From Alicyclobacillus kakegawensis NBRC 103104 (lineage in GTDB: Bacteria; Bacillota; Bacilli; Alicyclobacillales; Alicyclobacillaceae), in assembly GCF_001552655.1 (NCBI RefSeq), contig NZ_BCRP01000004.1:124001-188000 (forward strand): DNA of 64,000 bases. Reading direction: 5' to 3'. Under the pieces are notes generated by a model. It worked only from the letters and a program-made list of their open reading frames with translations. It was not told where the DNA came from and did not search any database. The first letter of the stretch is position 1, and the number at the start of each line of letters is the position of its first letter. The translations under genes and the position numbers were made by a program. Below, in pieces: positions 45,043-53,734 of this stretch.

Positions 45043-46209
45043 ATGCGTGAAGCGGTGATTGTCGACGCGATTCGTACGCCGATTGGTCGCAGGCGGGGGG
45101 GCTTATCGAGTGTGCACCCGGTGGACCTGATGGCGGACTTGTTGAAGCAGCTGCTGCAGCGCAACCCGGTGCAGCCGGAGTTGGTGGAGGACGTCATCCT
45201 GGGGTGTGTCGATATGGTCGGGGAACAGGCGGCCAATGTCGCCCGCAACGCGTGGCTCAGCGCGGGGCTCCCGGAGTCGGTGCCCGGCGTCACCCTGGAC
45301 CGACAGTGCGGATCGAGCCTGCAGGCGTTGCAGTTTGCCGCCCAGGGGGTGATGTCCGGCGGGTATGATCTGGTCGTCGCCGGCGGGGTGGAGTCGATGT
45401 CTCGGGTGCCGATGTTCAGCAATTTCGGCCAGGGCGTGGGATCGCCGCTGGTGCCGCGCCTGGCGGCCAGGTATGGGGTGACGGGCGCGTGGTTCAGCCA
45501 GGCCGCGGGGGCTGAACGGATCGCCAAGGAGTGGGGCTTCGACCGTGAGGAATTGGATGCGTTCAGCCTCCGCAGCCATCAACGGGCGGCGCGGGCCCGG
45601 GACGACGGGCGGTTTGCGGAAGAAATTGTGCCGGTCAAGGTGAGTGTAGATGGGCAGTCGGTGTATATCCATGAGGATGAGGGGATTCGCGCGGACACGT
45701 CGATGGAAAAGCTGTCCGGGCTCCAGCCGGCCTTTCCGGACCTTAACCTGATAACAGCAGGCAATGCCAGCCAGATCTCCGACGGGGCGAGCGCGGTGCT
45801 GGTGGCTTCCCGGGAGGTGGCGGAGCGGCTGGGGCTGAGGGTGCGCGCCCGGCTGGTCTCCTTTGCGGTGGTGGGGGTCAATCCGGTGACCATGCTGACG
45901 GGGCCGATTCCGGCGACCGAGAAGGTATTGCGGCGGGCGGGCCTGTCGCTTGAGGATATCGACTTGTTTGAGGTCAACGAAGCGTTTGCTTCCGTCGTGT
46001 TGGCTTGGCAGCGCGAGACGGGGGTGGATTGGGAGCGCGTCAACGTCAATGGCGGCGCGATTGCGCTGGGGCATCCGCTGGGGGCTACTGGCACCCGCCT
46101 TGTGGCCACGCTGTTGTGTGAATTGGAACGGCGGCAGGGGCGTTATGGCCTCATCGCCGTCTGTGAGGGGGGAGGCATGGCCAACGCGGTGGTTTTGCAG
46201 CGCCTATGA
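45043..46209 (+). CDS. Acetyl-CoA C-acyltransferase (thiolase)
   Basis: 388 residues. The nucleophilic cysteine is in TLDRQCGSSLQAL, the histidine in [15 protein letters not shown] and the second cysteine in AVCEGGGMANA. FEVNEAFASV is also typical. It could be degradative or biosynthetic; it stands alone without neighbouring hydroxyacyl-CoA or acyl-CoA dehydrogenase genes, unlike the fadA copy at 59491. GGAGGGTGG precedes the ATG at 45043. No FadR box was seen upstream. Confidence 0.93.
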   Translation: MREAVIVDAIRTPIGRRRGGLSSVHPVDLMADLLKQLLQRNPVQPELVEDVILGCVDMVGEQAANVARNAWLSAGLPESVPGVTLDRQCGSSLQALQFAAQGVMSGGYDLVVAGGVESMSRVPMFSNFGQGVGSPLVPRLAARYGVTGAWFSQAAGAERIAKEWGFDREELDAFSLRSHQRAARARDDGRFAEEIVPVKVSVDGQSVYIHEDEGIRADTSMEKLSGLQPAFPDLNLITAGNASQISDGASAVLVASREVAERLGLRVRARLVSFAVVGVNPVTMLTGPIPATEKVLRRAGLSLEDIDLFEVNEAFASVVLAWQRETGVDWERVNVNGGAIALGHPLGATGTRLVATLLCELERRQGRYGLIAVCEGGGMANAVVLQRL

Positions 46210-46256
46210 ACCCGGGCGGTCGGGTGGCCGCACCGGTCGCGCCAGACGAAGGCGGC

Positions 46257-47492
46257 TTATTCGCCCGCGATGAATCGGTTGCGCCCGGCGGCGATGGCGG
46301 CTGCGCTCATCAGCACCGAGACGGCCGCCAGCAGGAAGAGCGGCAGCCGCCAGGTGTGGCTGTGGTCGTAGAGGAAGCCCAGGAGGACTGGGCCGGCGGC
46401 AGCCATCAGGTATCCTATGGATTGGGCCATGCCGGAGAGTATGGCTGCCTGACGCGCGTTACGGGTGCGCAGTCCCATGTACGCCAAGGCCAAGCTGATG
46501 CTCGCTCCCTGCCCGATACCGATGCCGATGATGGCCAACACGGCCAGCACGGGTGTGGAGAAGCACAGGGCGACAAACCCGCCTGTGTAAATCAGGCCAA
46601 GGATGAGCGCGAGCGAGCGTTGGTCCGCCAGGCGGGCGGCGAGAATGGGGGTGACAAACGTCGCCGGCAGGCCGATGAACTGTGTGACGGAGAGCAGCCA
46701 GCCAGCCGTGCTCACGCTGTACCCGTCCGCATGGAGGATGTCTGTGAGCCAAGCTACAGCCGAGTAGAACAGAAATGATTGCAGGCCCATGAACAAGGTG
46801 ACCATCCAGGCCAACGGTGCCCGCCAGACGCCGCCTGCGCGGCGGCTGGGCAGCGCCTGCGCCGGCTCCGCTGGCCGTTTTGCGCGCAGTTGCGGCGACC
46901 AGACGAGGATGGCGCACAGACCAAGCGCGCCCCAGCACAGCAGGGTGTTGCGCCAGCTCCAGCCGGCGCCGTGGGCAAGCGGGATGCTGATACCGGAAGC
47001 CAACGCCGCACACACGTTCATCGCTGTCGAGTAACTGCTGGTGAGAAGGCCGACTTGGTTGGGAAAACGGTGCTTGACGACGGCCGGTAAAAGGACGTTG
47101 GCCACAGCGATGCCCAGGCCGACAAGCGCCGTGCCGATAAACAGGGCCAGGGTCTGTCCGCCGGAGCGGACGAGGATGCCTGCGACCAATGCGGCGAGTC
47201 CCAGAATAAGGGTCCGCTCATTGCCGATGCGTTGTCCGAGGCGAGGCACCCAGGGCGAAAAGATGGCGAAGGCGAGCAGTGGCAGGGTAGTCAGGAGGCC
47301 GACCAGAGTGTTGCTCAAGGCAAGGGACGAGCGAATGTCGTCGACCAGCGGGCCGACAGAGGTCAGGGCCGGCCGCAGATTGAAAGCAATCAGAATGATT
47401 CCTGCAACCAACAGCACCTTGCGCCCCGTGTCGGCGGCGTGATGCATCCCGAGATCCGGGTTCCCTTCGGCAGGGGGAGAATTTGGCTTCAC
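46257..47492 (-). CDS. MFS transporter of the CynX/NimT (cyanate/nitroimidazole) group
   Basis: 411 residues with 12 membrane segments. The N-terminal FNLRPALTSVGPLVDDIRSSL is the hallmark of the CynX/YycB group, followed by an MFS-type loop PRLGQRIGNERTL. These proteins export or import small anions or drugs; the substrate is unknown. GTG 47492 follows AGGAGAA at suitable spacing. It is convergent with the thiolase and divergent from the SOS operon; the 280 bases between hold both promoters. Confidence 0.88.
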   Translation of the reverse strand: MKPNSPPAEGNPDLGMHHAADTGRKVLLVAGIILIAFNLRPALTSVGPLVDDIRSSLALSNTLVGLLTTLPLLAFAIFSPWVPRLGQRIGNERTLILGLAALVAGILVRSGGQTLALFIGTALVGLGIAVANVLLPAVVKHRFPNQVGLLTSSYSTAMNVCAALASGISIPLAHGAGWSWRNTLLCWGALGLCAILVWSPQLRAKRPAEPAQALPSRRAGGVWRAPLAWMVTLFMGLQSFLFYSAVAWLTDILHADGYSVSTAGWLLSVTQFIGLPATFVTPILAARLADQRSLALILGLIYTGGFVALCFSTPVLAVLAIIGIGIGQGASISLALAYMGLRTRNARQAAILSGMAQSIGYLMAAAGPVLLGFLYDHSHTWRLPLFLLAAVSVLMSAAAIAAGRNRFIAGE

Positions 47493-47690
47493 GGCGGGTT
47501 CTCCTATCTTAAATGAATCACCTATACAGGAGCATAATGGTCTTGTCGGGCTCACGCAAGGAATAAAGGGCTATGGCAGCCAATGGGTCGGCGAGGATTG
47601 GTGTGAAGGCCCGGCGTCACGCGCTCCCGGCCGAGATACGATTGGATCGCGGCTTTAACTGCGTACCCCAGAACAGGTGCAATTTGGACG

Positions 47691-47704
47691 GGAACATGTG
47701 TTTT
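47691..47704 (+). promoter_or_regulatory. LexA/DinR SOS box 1
   Basis: GGAACATGTGTTTT matches 12 of 14 positions of the Gram-positive consensus CGAACRNRYGTTYC. It overlaps the -35 area of the promoter whose -10 TATAAT is at 47724. Confidence 0.7.
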
Positions 47705-47741
47705 TTTTCGCTGCAGGCGGGGGTATAATAACCTCACAGAC

Positions 47742-47755
47742 AGAACATATGTTCC
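47742..47755 (+). promoter_or_regulatory. LexA/DinR SOS box 2
   Basis: AGAACATATGTTCC matches 13 of 14 consensus positions and contains the perfect palindrome GAACATATGTTC. It lies just after the predicted transcript start (about 47736) and before AGGAGG. With box 1 it brackets the promoter. Confidence 0.88.
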
Positions 47756-47772
47756 CATCAGGAGGTACCTGG

Positions 47773-49074
47773 ATGCGATACACACTGTTTGGCCTGGGGG
47801 AAGGGGTTCGCATCGATGACGGTCCTCACTTGTGGGCCTCCGTCGAGCGGGGGAGAGTCAGCGACGCATCGGCTGCGGTCCGTAAACAAGGGCTTCGACC
47901 GGGAACGCCGGCGTCCACCGCCAAGGCACTGGTTCCTGGACTGGCGCTGTACGAAGAACCTGCTTCCCCTTCGCGGATGATGGAGCAGGTTTGGAGTACC
48001 CTGTGGACTCATACCCCATGGTTGGAGACTGTGGGAAAAGACTCGTTTTTTATCCAAGTCTCAGGCTCCGCCCCTCCTTTTCAGGAAATCCGAGAGATCG
48101 TGCAACAACTGGACACGAATTTGCCCGCAGGGGCTCGCTTTTGTATGGGCCTGGCGGAGACGCCCAAATTGGCTCGTGCGTTGGTGCAGTGGGCGGCGAG
48201 TAGCGGGCGAACGGTGCCGGGGATCAGCCGCAAGATGGGCCGGCATCGGTTATGGATTTCCCCTGGACTTGCGGGGCGGCGGAGCATCTCTTTGAAGCAG
48301 GACGGGATTTGGCGCGCAGACAGTGGAGATAAGTCCGCAGCGGTTTCTCCTCCCGCTGTGACGCCGAGGTGGATTCTCGCCCTGCCGGTCGATGCTGTGT
48401 GGTTTCTTTCCAACGATGTGCGGGTACAACTGAAGGAGTTCGGCGTGTTTCGCTTGGCAGATCTGGTGGCTCTTCCCGATGCGGATATCGCGCGTTGGTT
48501 TGGGCGAGAGTCGCTGCTGTGGAAACAGGCGTTTGCCGAGGTGCCTCCTGGACAGATTCGGGTCAATTATCCGCCTGTATATTATTCGGAAATATGGAAA
48601 TCTTACGACTGTGAAACTATGCCAGCGGAGTACATTCCCAAGCTTGTGGAGTCGCTGATTGCAGCGGTTGTAAATCACCTGCAGAAGTCAGGGTGCGCTG
48701 CGCTGCGGGCAGGGATGGTTTGGAACTCCACATCTGGCGAGGGGCGGTTTACACAGGCGGCTGGGCGGCCGCTGTATCGCTTGTCCTCGTGGTTGGCGCA
48801 CCTGCAGGAAGGCGTTCGGCGGTGCCAGGAAGAGGCGGCGCGGGCCGGGGGGATTGCGTGCGTGGAGGTCCGCGCGGCCGATTTGCAACCGATTCGCGCC
48901 CGCCAGTCGAGGTTTGCTGTCAAAAACGGCTTGCTGGTTCCAGATGGATGGGGAACGAGGCGGAAGATAGAGCACATCATGACGCAGATCAACGACCGGT
49001 ATCCAGACAAGCTGCGCCTCGGGACACGCGGAAGCCTCCGGGAATGGCGCTGGCGGATGGTGGCGGAGGCGTGA
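47773..49074 (+). CDS. imuB: Degenerate Y-family polymerase, ImuB-like
   Basis: 433 residues from ATG 47773, eight bases after AGGAGG. The N terminus has DDGPHLWASVERG, corresponding to the palm motif DMDxFFAxVE of Y-family polymerases, and a second segment GKDSFFIQVSG stands where active enzymes have SIDEAYLDV, so the catalytic carboxylates appear altered. ETPKLARALVQWA and the helix-hairpin region LKEFGVFRLADLVALPDADI fit the thumb. Loss of catalysis, and linkage to DnaE2, are the defining traits of ImuB. It is directly behind two SOS boxes and overlaps the DUF6504 gene. Confidence 0.75.
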   Translation: MRYTLFGLGEGVRIDDGPHLWASVERGRVSDASAAVRKQGLRPGTPASTAKALVPGLALYEEPASPSRMMEQVWSTLWTHTPWLETVGKDSFFIQVSGSAPPFQEIREIVQQLDTNLPAGARFCMGLAETPKLARALVQWAASSGRTVPGISRKMGRHRLWISPGLAGRRSISLKQDGIWRADSGDKSAAVSPPAVTPRWILALPVDAVWFLSNDVRVQLKEFGVFRLADLVALPDADIARWFGRESLLWKQAFAEVPPGQIRVNYPPVYYSEIWKSYDCETMPAEYIPKLVESLIAAVVNHLQKSGCAALRAGMVWNSTSGEGRFTQAAGRPLYRLSSWLAHLQEGVRRCQEEAARAGGIACVEVRAADLQPIRARQSRFAVKNGLLVPDGWGTRRKIEHIMTQINDRYPDKLRLGTRGSLREWRWRMVAEA

Positions 49075-49313
49075 CGCGGATTGTCCGGCGTCCCATTCAG
49101 GTTGAATCATGGTGTGCGCGTATGCCTCAGCAGTTTCGCGATCAAGGGACCCTGTACCGGGTGGCCGATTGGATCGATATATGGAGAGAAATGGGGAACT
49201 GGTGGGAGGGGGAGGGAGAGCGGTGGATGATTCGGGTGATGACCGTGGACGGTCAAATCTTTGATCTGGAGTCGTCGGATGGACGATGGTGGCTGTATAA
49301 GGTATGGGATTAG
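49071..49313 (+). CDS. Stand-alone DUF6504 protein
   Basis: 80 residues from GTG 49071, whose bases overlap the stop of the ImuB-like gene. RRPIQVESW, GTLYRVADWIDIWREMGNWW and ERWMIRVMTVDGQIFDLE match the DUF6504 pattern that I recall from actinobacterial DinB/ImuB neighbours. Small, Trp-rich, probably an SH3-like or beta-barrel domain. Its place between ImuB and DnaE2 suggests an accessory or adaptor of the mutagenic polymerase; the function is not known. Confidence 0.75.
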   Translation: MTRIVRRPIQVESWCARMPQQFRDQGTLYRVADWIDIWREMGNWWEGEGERWMIRVMTVDGQIFDLESSDGRWWLYKVWD

Positions 49314-49324
49314 GGGGATGCCAG

Positions 49325-52300
49325 GTGTTCGTGCACCTTCACTGCCATTCTTCTTTTTCCTTTCAGGACGGCGCCTCCACGATTGAATCCTTGGTGGCGC
49401 AGGCGGCTGCTGAAAACATGCCGGCAATGGCATTGACAGATCACAATACGATTGCCGGCCTGCCCGAGTTTCATCACTGGGCGTCCGTGTATGGGATTCA
49501 GCCGATTTCGGGAGCGGAGTTGACGCTGGAGGACGGGACGCACCTGACCGTGCTCGCGGAAACCCCTTTGGGTTACGAAAACCTCTGCCGATTGTTGACC
49601 ATCGCTCACGAGGGCCGTCGGCGGCAGCCGGCTTTGCCGGAGCCGGAGCTGTTTCGCCACGCTCAGGGGCTGATTGTGCTGTCCGGATGCCGCCGCGGCC
49701 GCATTCCTCAACTGGTTCTACAGCACCGGGCATCCGAGGCTAAAGAGACCGCCAGGCGCTATCATGAGCGATTTCCAGGGGCGTTTTATTTGGAACTGCA
49801 GGGAGACGAATATCCCCGGACCCACTGGCTGAATCGGCAATTGGCAGAGCTCGGGGGAGAACTCGGGATTCCCTTGGTGGCCAGCAGCAATGTCCATCAC
49901 GCAACGCCTGAACAATTTCCTGTTTACGACATCCTGTCCTGCATTCGTACAGGCATTACCATCTATGATCCGTCTGGCGAGCGGCCGCTCAATCCCAACC
50001 GTTGGCTGCATGGCGCGGCGGAAGCAAGGCGGCGATTCTCGGCGTATCCGCAAGCGTTGGAGAATACAATGCGGATTGCAGAACGCTGCCAAGTGGTTGT
50101 GCGGCTGAACCAGTCCTTGTTTCCAGCCTATCGGCTGCCTCGTGGCGAGACCAGTGCTGCCGCCTATCTGCGCAGGTTGGTTTGGCGCGGGGCGCGTGAG
50201 CGGTATCCACATGTGGACGGGGAGCTGCGGGCTCGGCTGGATCATGAATTGGGCATCATTGAACGTTTGGGCTATGTGGATTATTTCCTCGTGGTATGGG
50301 ATATTGCCAACTTCGCGAGAAGCCGCCGCATCCGCTACGCTGGGCGGGGGTCCGCGGCAGATTCGGCCGTCGCATATTGCCTGCACATTACCGATGTCGA
50401 TGCGGCGGGGCGCGGATTGTTGTTTGAACGGTTTTTGAGTCTGGAGCGGGCCGAAAAACCGGACATTGATATCGACTTCGACAGCCGGCGTCGGGACGAG
50501 GTGATGGAGTATGTGTATCGGACGTATGGGGATCAGAATGTGGCGAGGGTTGCGACGTACCAAACGTTTCGGGGCAAATCGGCCATTCGCGCGGTAGGAG
50601 CTGCGCTCGCCCTGCCCGAGGGTCTGGTGGACCAGCTGGCCAAGCGGATTCCTTGGGGGACACGGGCAGATCGGCTGGAGGAAATGCTGCAACAGGTGCC
50701 AGAACTTAGGCCATATCGGGCGCACCAGCGGCAATTCGCCTGGCTGTGGCGATTGGCCGCCGGAATTGCCGGCTTTCCCCGCCACTTTGGTTTACACCTG
50801 GGGGGTGTGGTCATCAGCAGTCGCCCCTTGTTTGCGGTGACTTCATTGCAGCCGTCCGCCAAAGGAGAGCGGATGATCCCGTTTGACAAAGAGGCGGCAG
50901 AGATGGTGGGCCTGGTCAAGCTGGACTTATTGTCGCTGCGTACAATGTCCGCGATTGACAATGCCATCGGATTGCGGGAGAGTCAAAAGATGACCTTGGA
51001 TTACGAAGCCATACCGCTGGATGATCAGGCGACGTTCCGCAGACTGGGGCGGGGAGAGACGGTCGGGGTGTTCCAGTTGGAGAGCCCCGCACAGCGCGCA
51101 CTGCAAACCCGCCTGCAACCGGATCGCTTGGAAGACATTGTGGCCAGTGTCGCCCTGATTCGGCCTGGCCCCATCAAAGGCAATATGGTCGATCCGTTTT
51201 TGCGCCGCCGCAAAGGGCTTGAACCGGTTTCTTATTTGCACCCAAAATTGGAGCCTATTCTTGGAAAAACCTATGGAGTGGTCTTGTTTCAAGAACAGGT
51301 GATAGAGATTGCCACAACGATTGCCAAATTCACGCCCGGCGAGGCTGACCAGCTGCGGAGGGTGATGAGCCATGCCCGCTCCGCCGCAAAGATGGAGAGG
51401 ATAGGCGAGCAATTCCTCGCCAAGGCGGCGCAAGCGGGGGTGGGGGAGGAGGTGGCGAAAACCATCTTCTCGTACATCCAAGGATATGCCAGTTATGGAT
51501 TTTGCGAGGCGCACGCTGCAGCTTTTGCCACCACCGCGTATAAGACGGCGTATTTGCTGGAGCATTATCCGGTCGAATTTTATGCGGCCGTCTTGAATCA
51601 GTACCCGATGGGGTATTACCCGATTCACGTGATTGTGGCAGAGGCCAGGCGGAGAGGGATCTCTGTGCTGGGTGTGGACATCAATGCCAGCGAGTGGTCC
51701 TGCCGTGTCACCGATGGGCAAATTCGATTGGGGTTTCGTTTGCTGAAGGGAAGCCAAGAGACGCTGATTCGCACTCTAGTGGACGAGCGCCAGGCTCACG
51801 GGCCCTATCGTTCGGTCTTCGACGCGCTTTGCCGTGTTCCGCAACTGGACGCCCTCTCAGCTCAGCACCTGATTCGGGTGGGGGCGTTCGATGCTTTGGA
51901 CCCCCGACGGCGGCACCTGCTGTGGCGGCTGCCGGAATGGCTGCGTCTGCGCCACGCTCGGCACGCGAGGCTGCCCCTGTTGCCGGATGCTTCGATGGAC
52001 GGCGAGGGCGGGCGGACGCGTCGAGACGGTGGGCACGGGGATTTACCGTTCGTTGTGAAGTTGGCGGATGAGTACAGCTTGGTGGGGGTGGGCCTTTCCG
52101 GACACTGGCTGGAACTGTATCGCCCTTTTTTGACCCAGAACGGTTACGTTCCCATCCGAAATTTAGATTGTGCTGAGGACGGGGACGAGGTGTTGGTAGC
52201 CGGTTTGGTGGTTTGTCCCCATCGCCCCCCTACCCAGAGCGGGCGTACGGTCGTCTTTTTCTCATTGGAGGATGAAAGTGGCATCGTCGATGCGACGATG

Positions 52301-52447
52301 TTTGAATCGGTGTATCGGCGAAGCGGTGCTGTCGTGTTTACTCCCCAAGGCCGCATTGTCGGTGTGCGCGGGCGGATTCAGCGCCGGGGCGGTGACCGTC
52401 CCAATCTGTTGACGTGGGAGGTTCTGCCGCTTCACACCGGTCTATGA
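49325..52447 (+). CDS. dnaE2: Error-prone DNA polymerase III alpha-type subunit, DnaE2
   Basis: 1040 residues. N-terminal PHP domain VHLHCHSSFSFQDGAS and ALTDHNTIAGLPEF is in the DnaE2 form; the polymerase core has RYAGRGSAADSAVAY and the catalytic aspartates in KPDIDIDFDSRRRDEV, FPRHFGLHLGGVVIS, and GEADQLRRVMSHARS. A C-terminal OB domain follows (VFFSLEDESGIVDATMFE). It is shorter than replicative DnaE of about 1150 residues and matches DnaE2. GTG 49325 with AGGGGGA six bases upstream is favoured; ATG 49304 would overlap DUF6504. It should perform translesion synthesis after SOS induction. Confidence 0.88.
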   Translation: MFVHLHCHSSFSFQDGASTIESLVAQAAAENMPAMALTDHNTIAGLPEFHHWASVYGIQPISGAELTLEDGTHLTVLAETPLGYENLCRLLTIAHEGRRRQPALPEPELFRHAQGLIVLSGCRRGRIPQLVLQHRASEAKETARRYHERFPGAFYLELQGDEYPRTHWLNRQLAELGGELGIPLVASSNVHHATPEQFPVYDILSCIRTGITIYDPSGERPLNPNRWLHGAAEARRRFSAYPQALENTMRIAERCQVVVRLNQSLFPAYRLPRGETSAAAYLRRLVWRGARERYPHVDGELRARLDHELGIIERLGYVDYFLVVWDIANFARSRRIRYAGRGSAADSAVAYCLHITDVDAAGRGLLFERFLSLERAEKPDIDIDFDSRRRDEVMEYVYRTYGDQNVARVATYQTFRGKSAIRAVGAALALPEGLVDQLAKRIPWGTRADRLEEMLQQVPELRPYRAHQRQFAWLWRLAAGIAGFPRHFGLHLGGVVISSRPLFAVTSLQPSAKGERMIPFDKEAAEMVGLVKLDLLSLRTMSAIDNAIGLRESQKMTLDYEAIPLDDQATFRRLGRGETVGVFQLESPAQRALQTRLQPDRLEDIVASVALIRPGPIKGNMVDPFLRRRKGLEPVSYLHPKLEPILGKTYGVVLFQEQVIEIATTIAKFTPGEADQLRRVMSHARSAAKMERIGEQFLAKAAQAGVGEEVAKTIFSYIQGYASYGFCEAHAAAFATTAYKTAYLLEHYPVEFYAAVLNQYPMGYYPIHVIVAEARRRGISVLGVDINASEWSCRVTDGQIRLGFRLLKGSQETLIRTLVDERQAHGPYRSVFDALCRVPQLDALSAQHLIRVGAFDALDPRRRHLLWRLPEWLRLRHARHARLPLLPDASMDGEGGRTRRDGGHGDLPFVVKLADEYSLVGVGLSGHWLELYRPFLTQNGYVPIRNLDCAEDGDEVLVAGLVVCPHRPPTQSGRTVVFFSLEDESGIVDATMFESVYRRSGAVVFTPQGRIVGVRGRIQRRGGDRPNLLTWEVLPLHTGL

Positions 52448-52653
52448 CTTCCCCTTCCGGTTGGCCTAGCCTTGTTTCATCGGGTAAGATGGATTTTGTT
52501 GTCGCGTGCATCCGGGTAGGTGGATGCCAAGTCACTATCCGATAGAACACTAAAATACTTTTTTGTGAATGATCGGATTGAAAATAGGAGATTACCAATC
52601 AGTTGCGGAATACATGGGCGTGCCAGACCAATCTGAACGAGGGAGGATGACGG

Positions 52654-53730
52654 ATGCATCTGTCCACTGTAACCAGGTTTTCCTGGCTGCGCTCCACTGT
52701 ACTGGCCGCCGCCCTCACTATGGCGACAGGGCTCGTGCCGGCTTGCGGGAAGACCACGTTGGCTGCAGACAACAGTCGTTTTCCTGCGCCGGTCGAGGAA
52801 GGCGGGGCGACGCTCGACTGGGGGCCGTATGTCAAGGCGCAGGCCCTGCGGATGATTCGCCACAGCCACCGTTATTGCTATCTTGACGTTTATGAGTTGT
52901 CGGACCCGGATATCCTCAAGGCCCTTGTCGCGGCGAAACGACGCCAGGTGGATGTGCGGGTGGTCGTCGATGCGACAGAAAGCCATTCGCAGCAAGTTGC
53001 TGTCCCCATGCTGGAGCATGCTGGGGTTCCCGTACAATCCCTGCACATTCATCAAGGGATTTCGCACATCAAGATGTTGCTGACGGATGGCCGCGACTCC
53101 GGGGTGTTGCTGGGCGGGATGAACTTTGGAGACAGCAGTTGGGAAAACAATGACGCGTCCGTTTACATCCGGCACCCCAATCCGTCGTTTCTTGCGTTGT
53201 TTCATTGGGACTGGAAACGCGCCCAGGGCCTGCCCGCCGCAGCACCCAAGACTCAATTACCTCTCATCACCGATGGTCAGATTGAGGCACAGGTCATCCA
53301 GGCGATTCAATCAGCCCACCAGCTGGTGTGCCTAGAGGCGTTTGATCTGACGGATCGTGGCGTCCTCGACGCTCTCACCGCGGCCGTCAACCGTGGGGTC
53401 ATCGTGGAGGTGCTGCTGGATCCCAATCAATCCTACAACCGCCAAGCCGCCGAGGAGCTGCGCGACGCGGGGGCGACCGTTCGCTTCTACCGCTCCTATG
53501 GCCAAGAGTGGATGCACGCCAAGATACTCGATGTGGACCATGGAGATACCTTCATCATCGGGAGTGCCAATTTCAGTCATCAAGCGTATGCCTACAACCA
53601 TGAAGGCGATTTGGAATTTCATCATATGAAGCGGTTCGACGCCTCTTTCCAGGCCGATTTCTCAATCCAGATTTCACGCGGCACCGACTATCCGGTGGCC
53701 AGCGCCCGGTCCGATGAGGGTGAAGACTGA
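52654..53730 (+). CDS. Secreted phospholipase D-like protein with two HKD motifs
   Basis: 358 residues. A signal sequence (LRSTVLAAALTMATGLVPAC) may end in a lipobox-like Cys. Two PLD domains follow: ISHIKMLLTDGRDSGVLLGGMNFGD and WMHAKILDVDHGDTFIIGSANFSH, each H-x-K-x4-D. Such proteins include cardiolipin synthase-like enzymes, phospholipases and endonucleases; with a signal peptide it acts outside the membrane. GGGAGGATGACGG precedes the ATG. It overlaps or touches the PAP2 gene. The 206 bases upstream are AT-rich with a small GCATCC/GGATGC hairpin but no clear promoter. Confidence 0.82.
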   Translation: MHLSTVTRFSWLRSTVLAAALTMATGLVPACGKTTLAADNSRFPAPVEEGGATLDWGPYVKAQALRMIRHSHRYCYLDVYELSDPDILKALVAAKRRQVDVRVVVDATESHSQQVAVPMLEHAGVPVQSLHIHQGISHIKMLLTDGRDSGVLLGGMNFGDSSWENNDASVYIRHPNPSFLALFHWDWKRAQGLPAAAPKTQLPLITDGQIEAQVIQAIQSAHQLVCLEAFDLTDRGVLDALTAAVNRGVIVEVLLDPNQSYNRQAAEELRDAGATVRFYRSYGQEWMHAKILDVDHGDTFIIGSANFSHQAYAYNHEGDLEFHHMKRFDASFQADFSIQISRGTDYPVASARSDEGED

Positions 53731-53734
53731 ATCG

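Noticed and set aside
52560-52585. FadR-like half-site TGAATGA before the PLD gene
   Set aside because: Only one arm is present and the second arm does not match.
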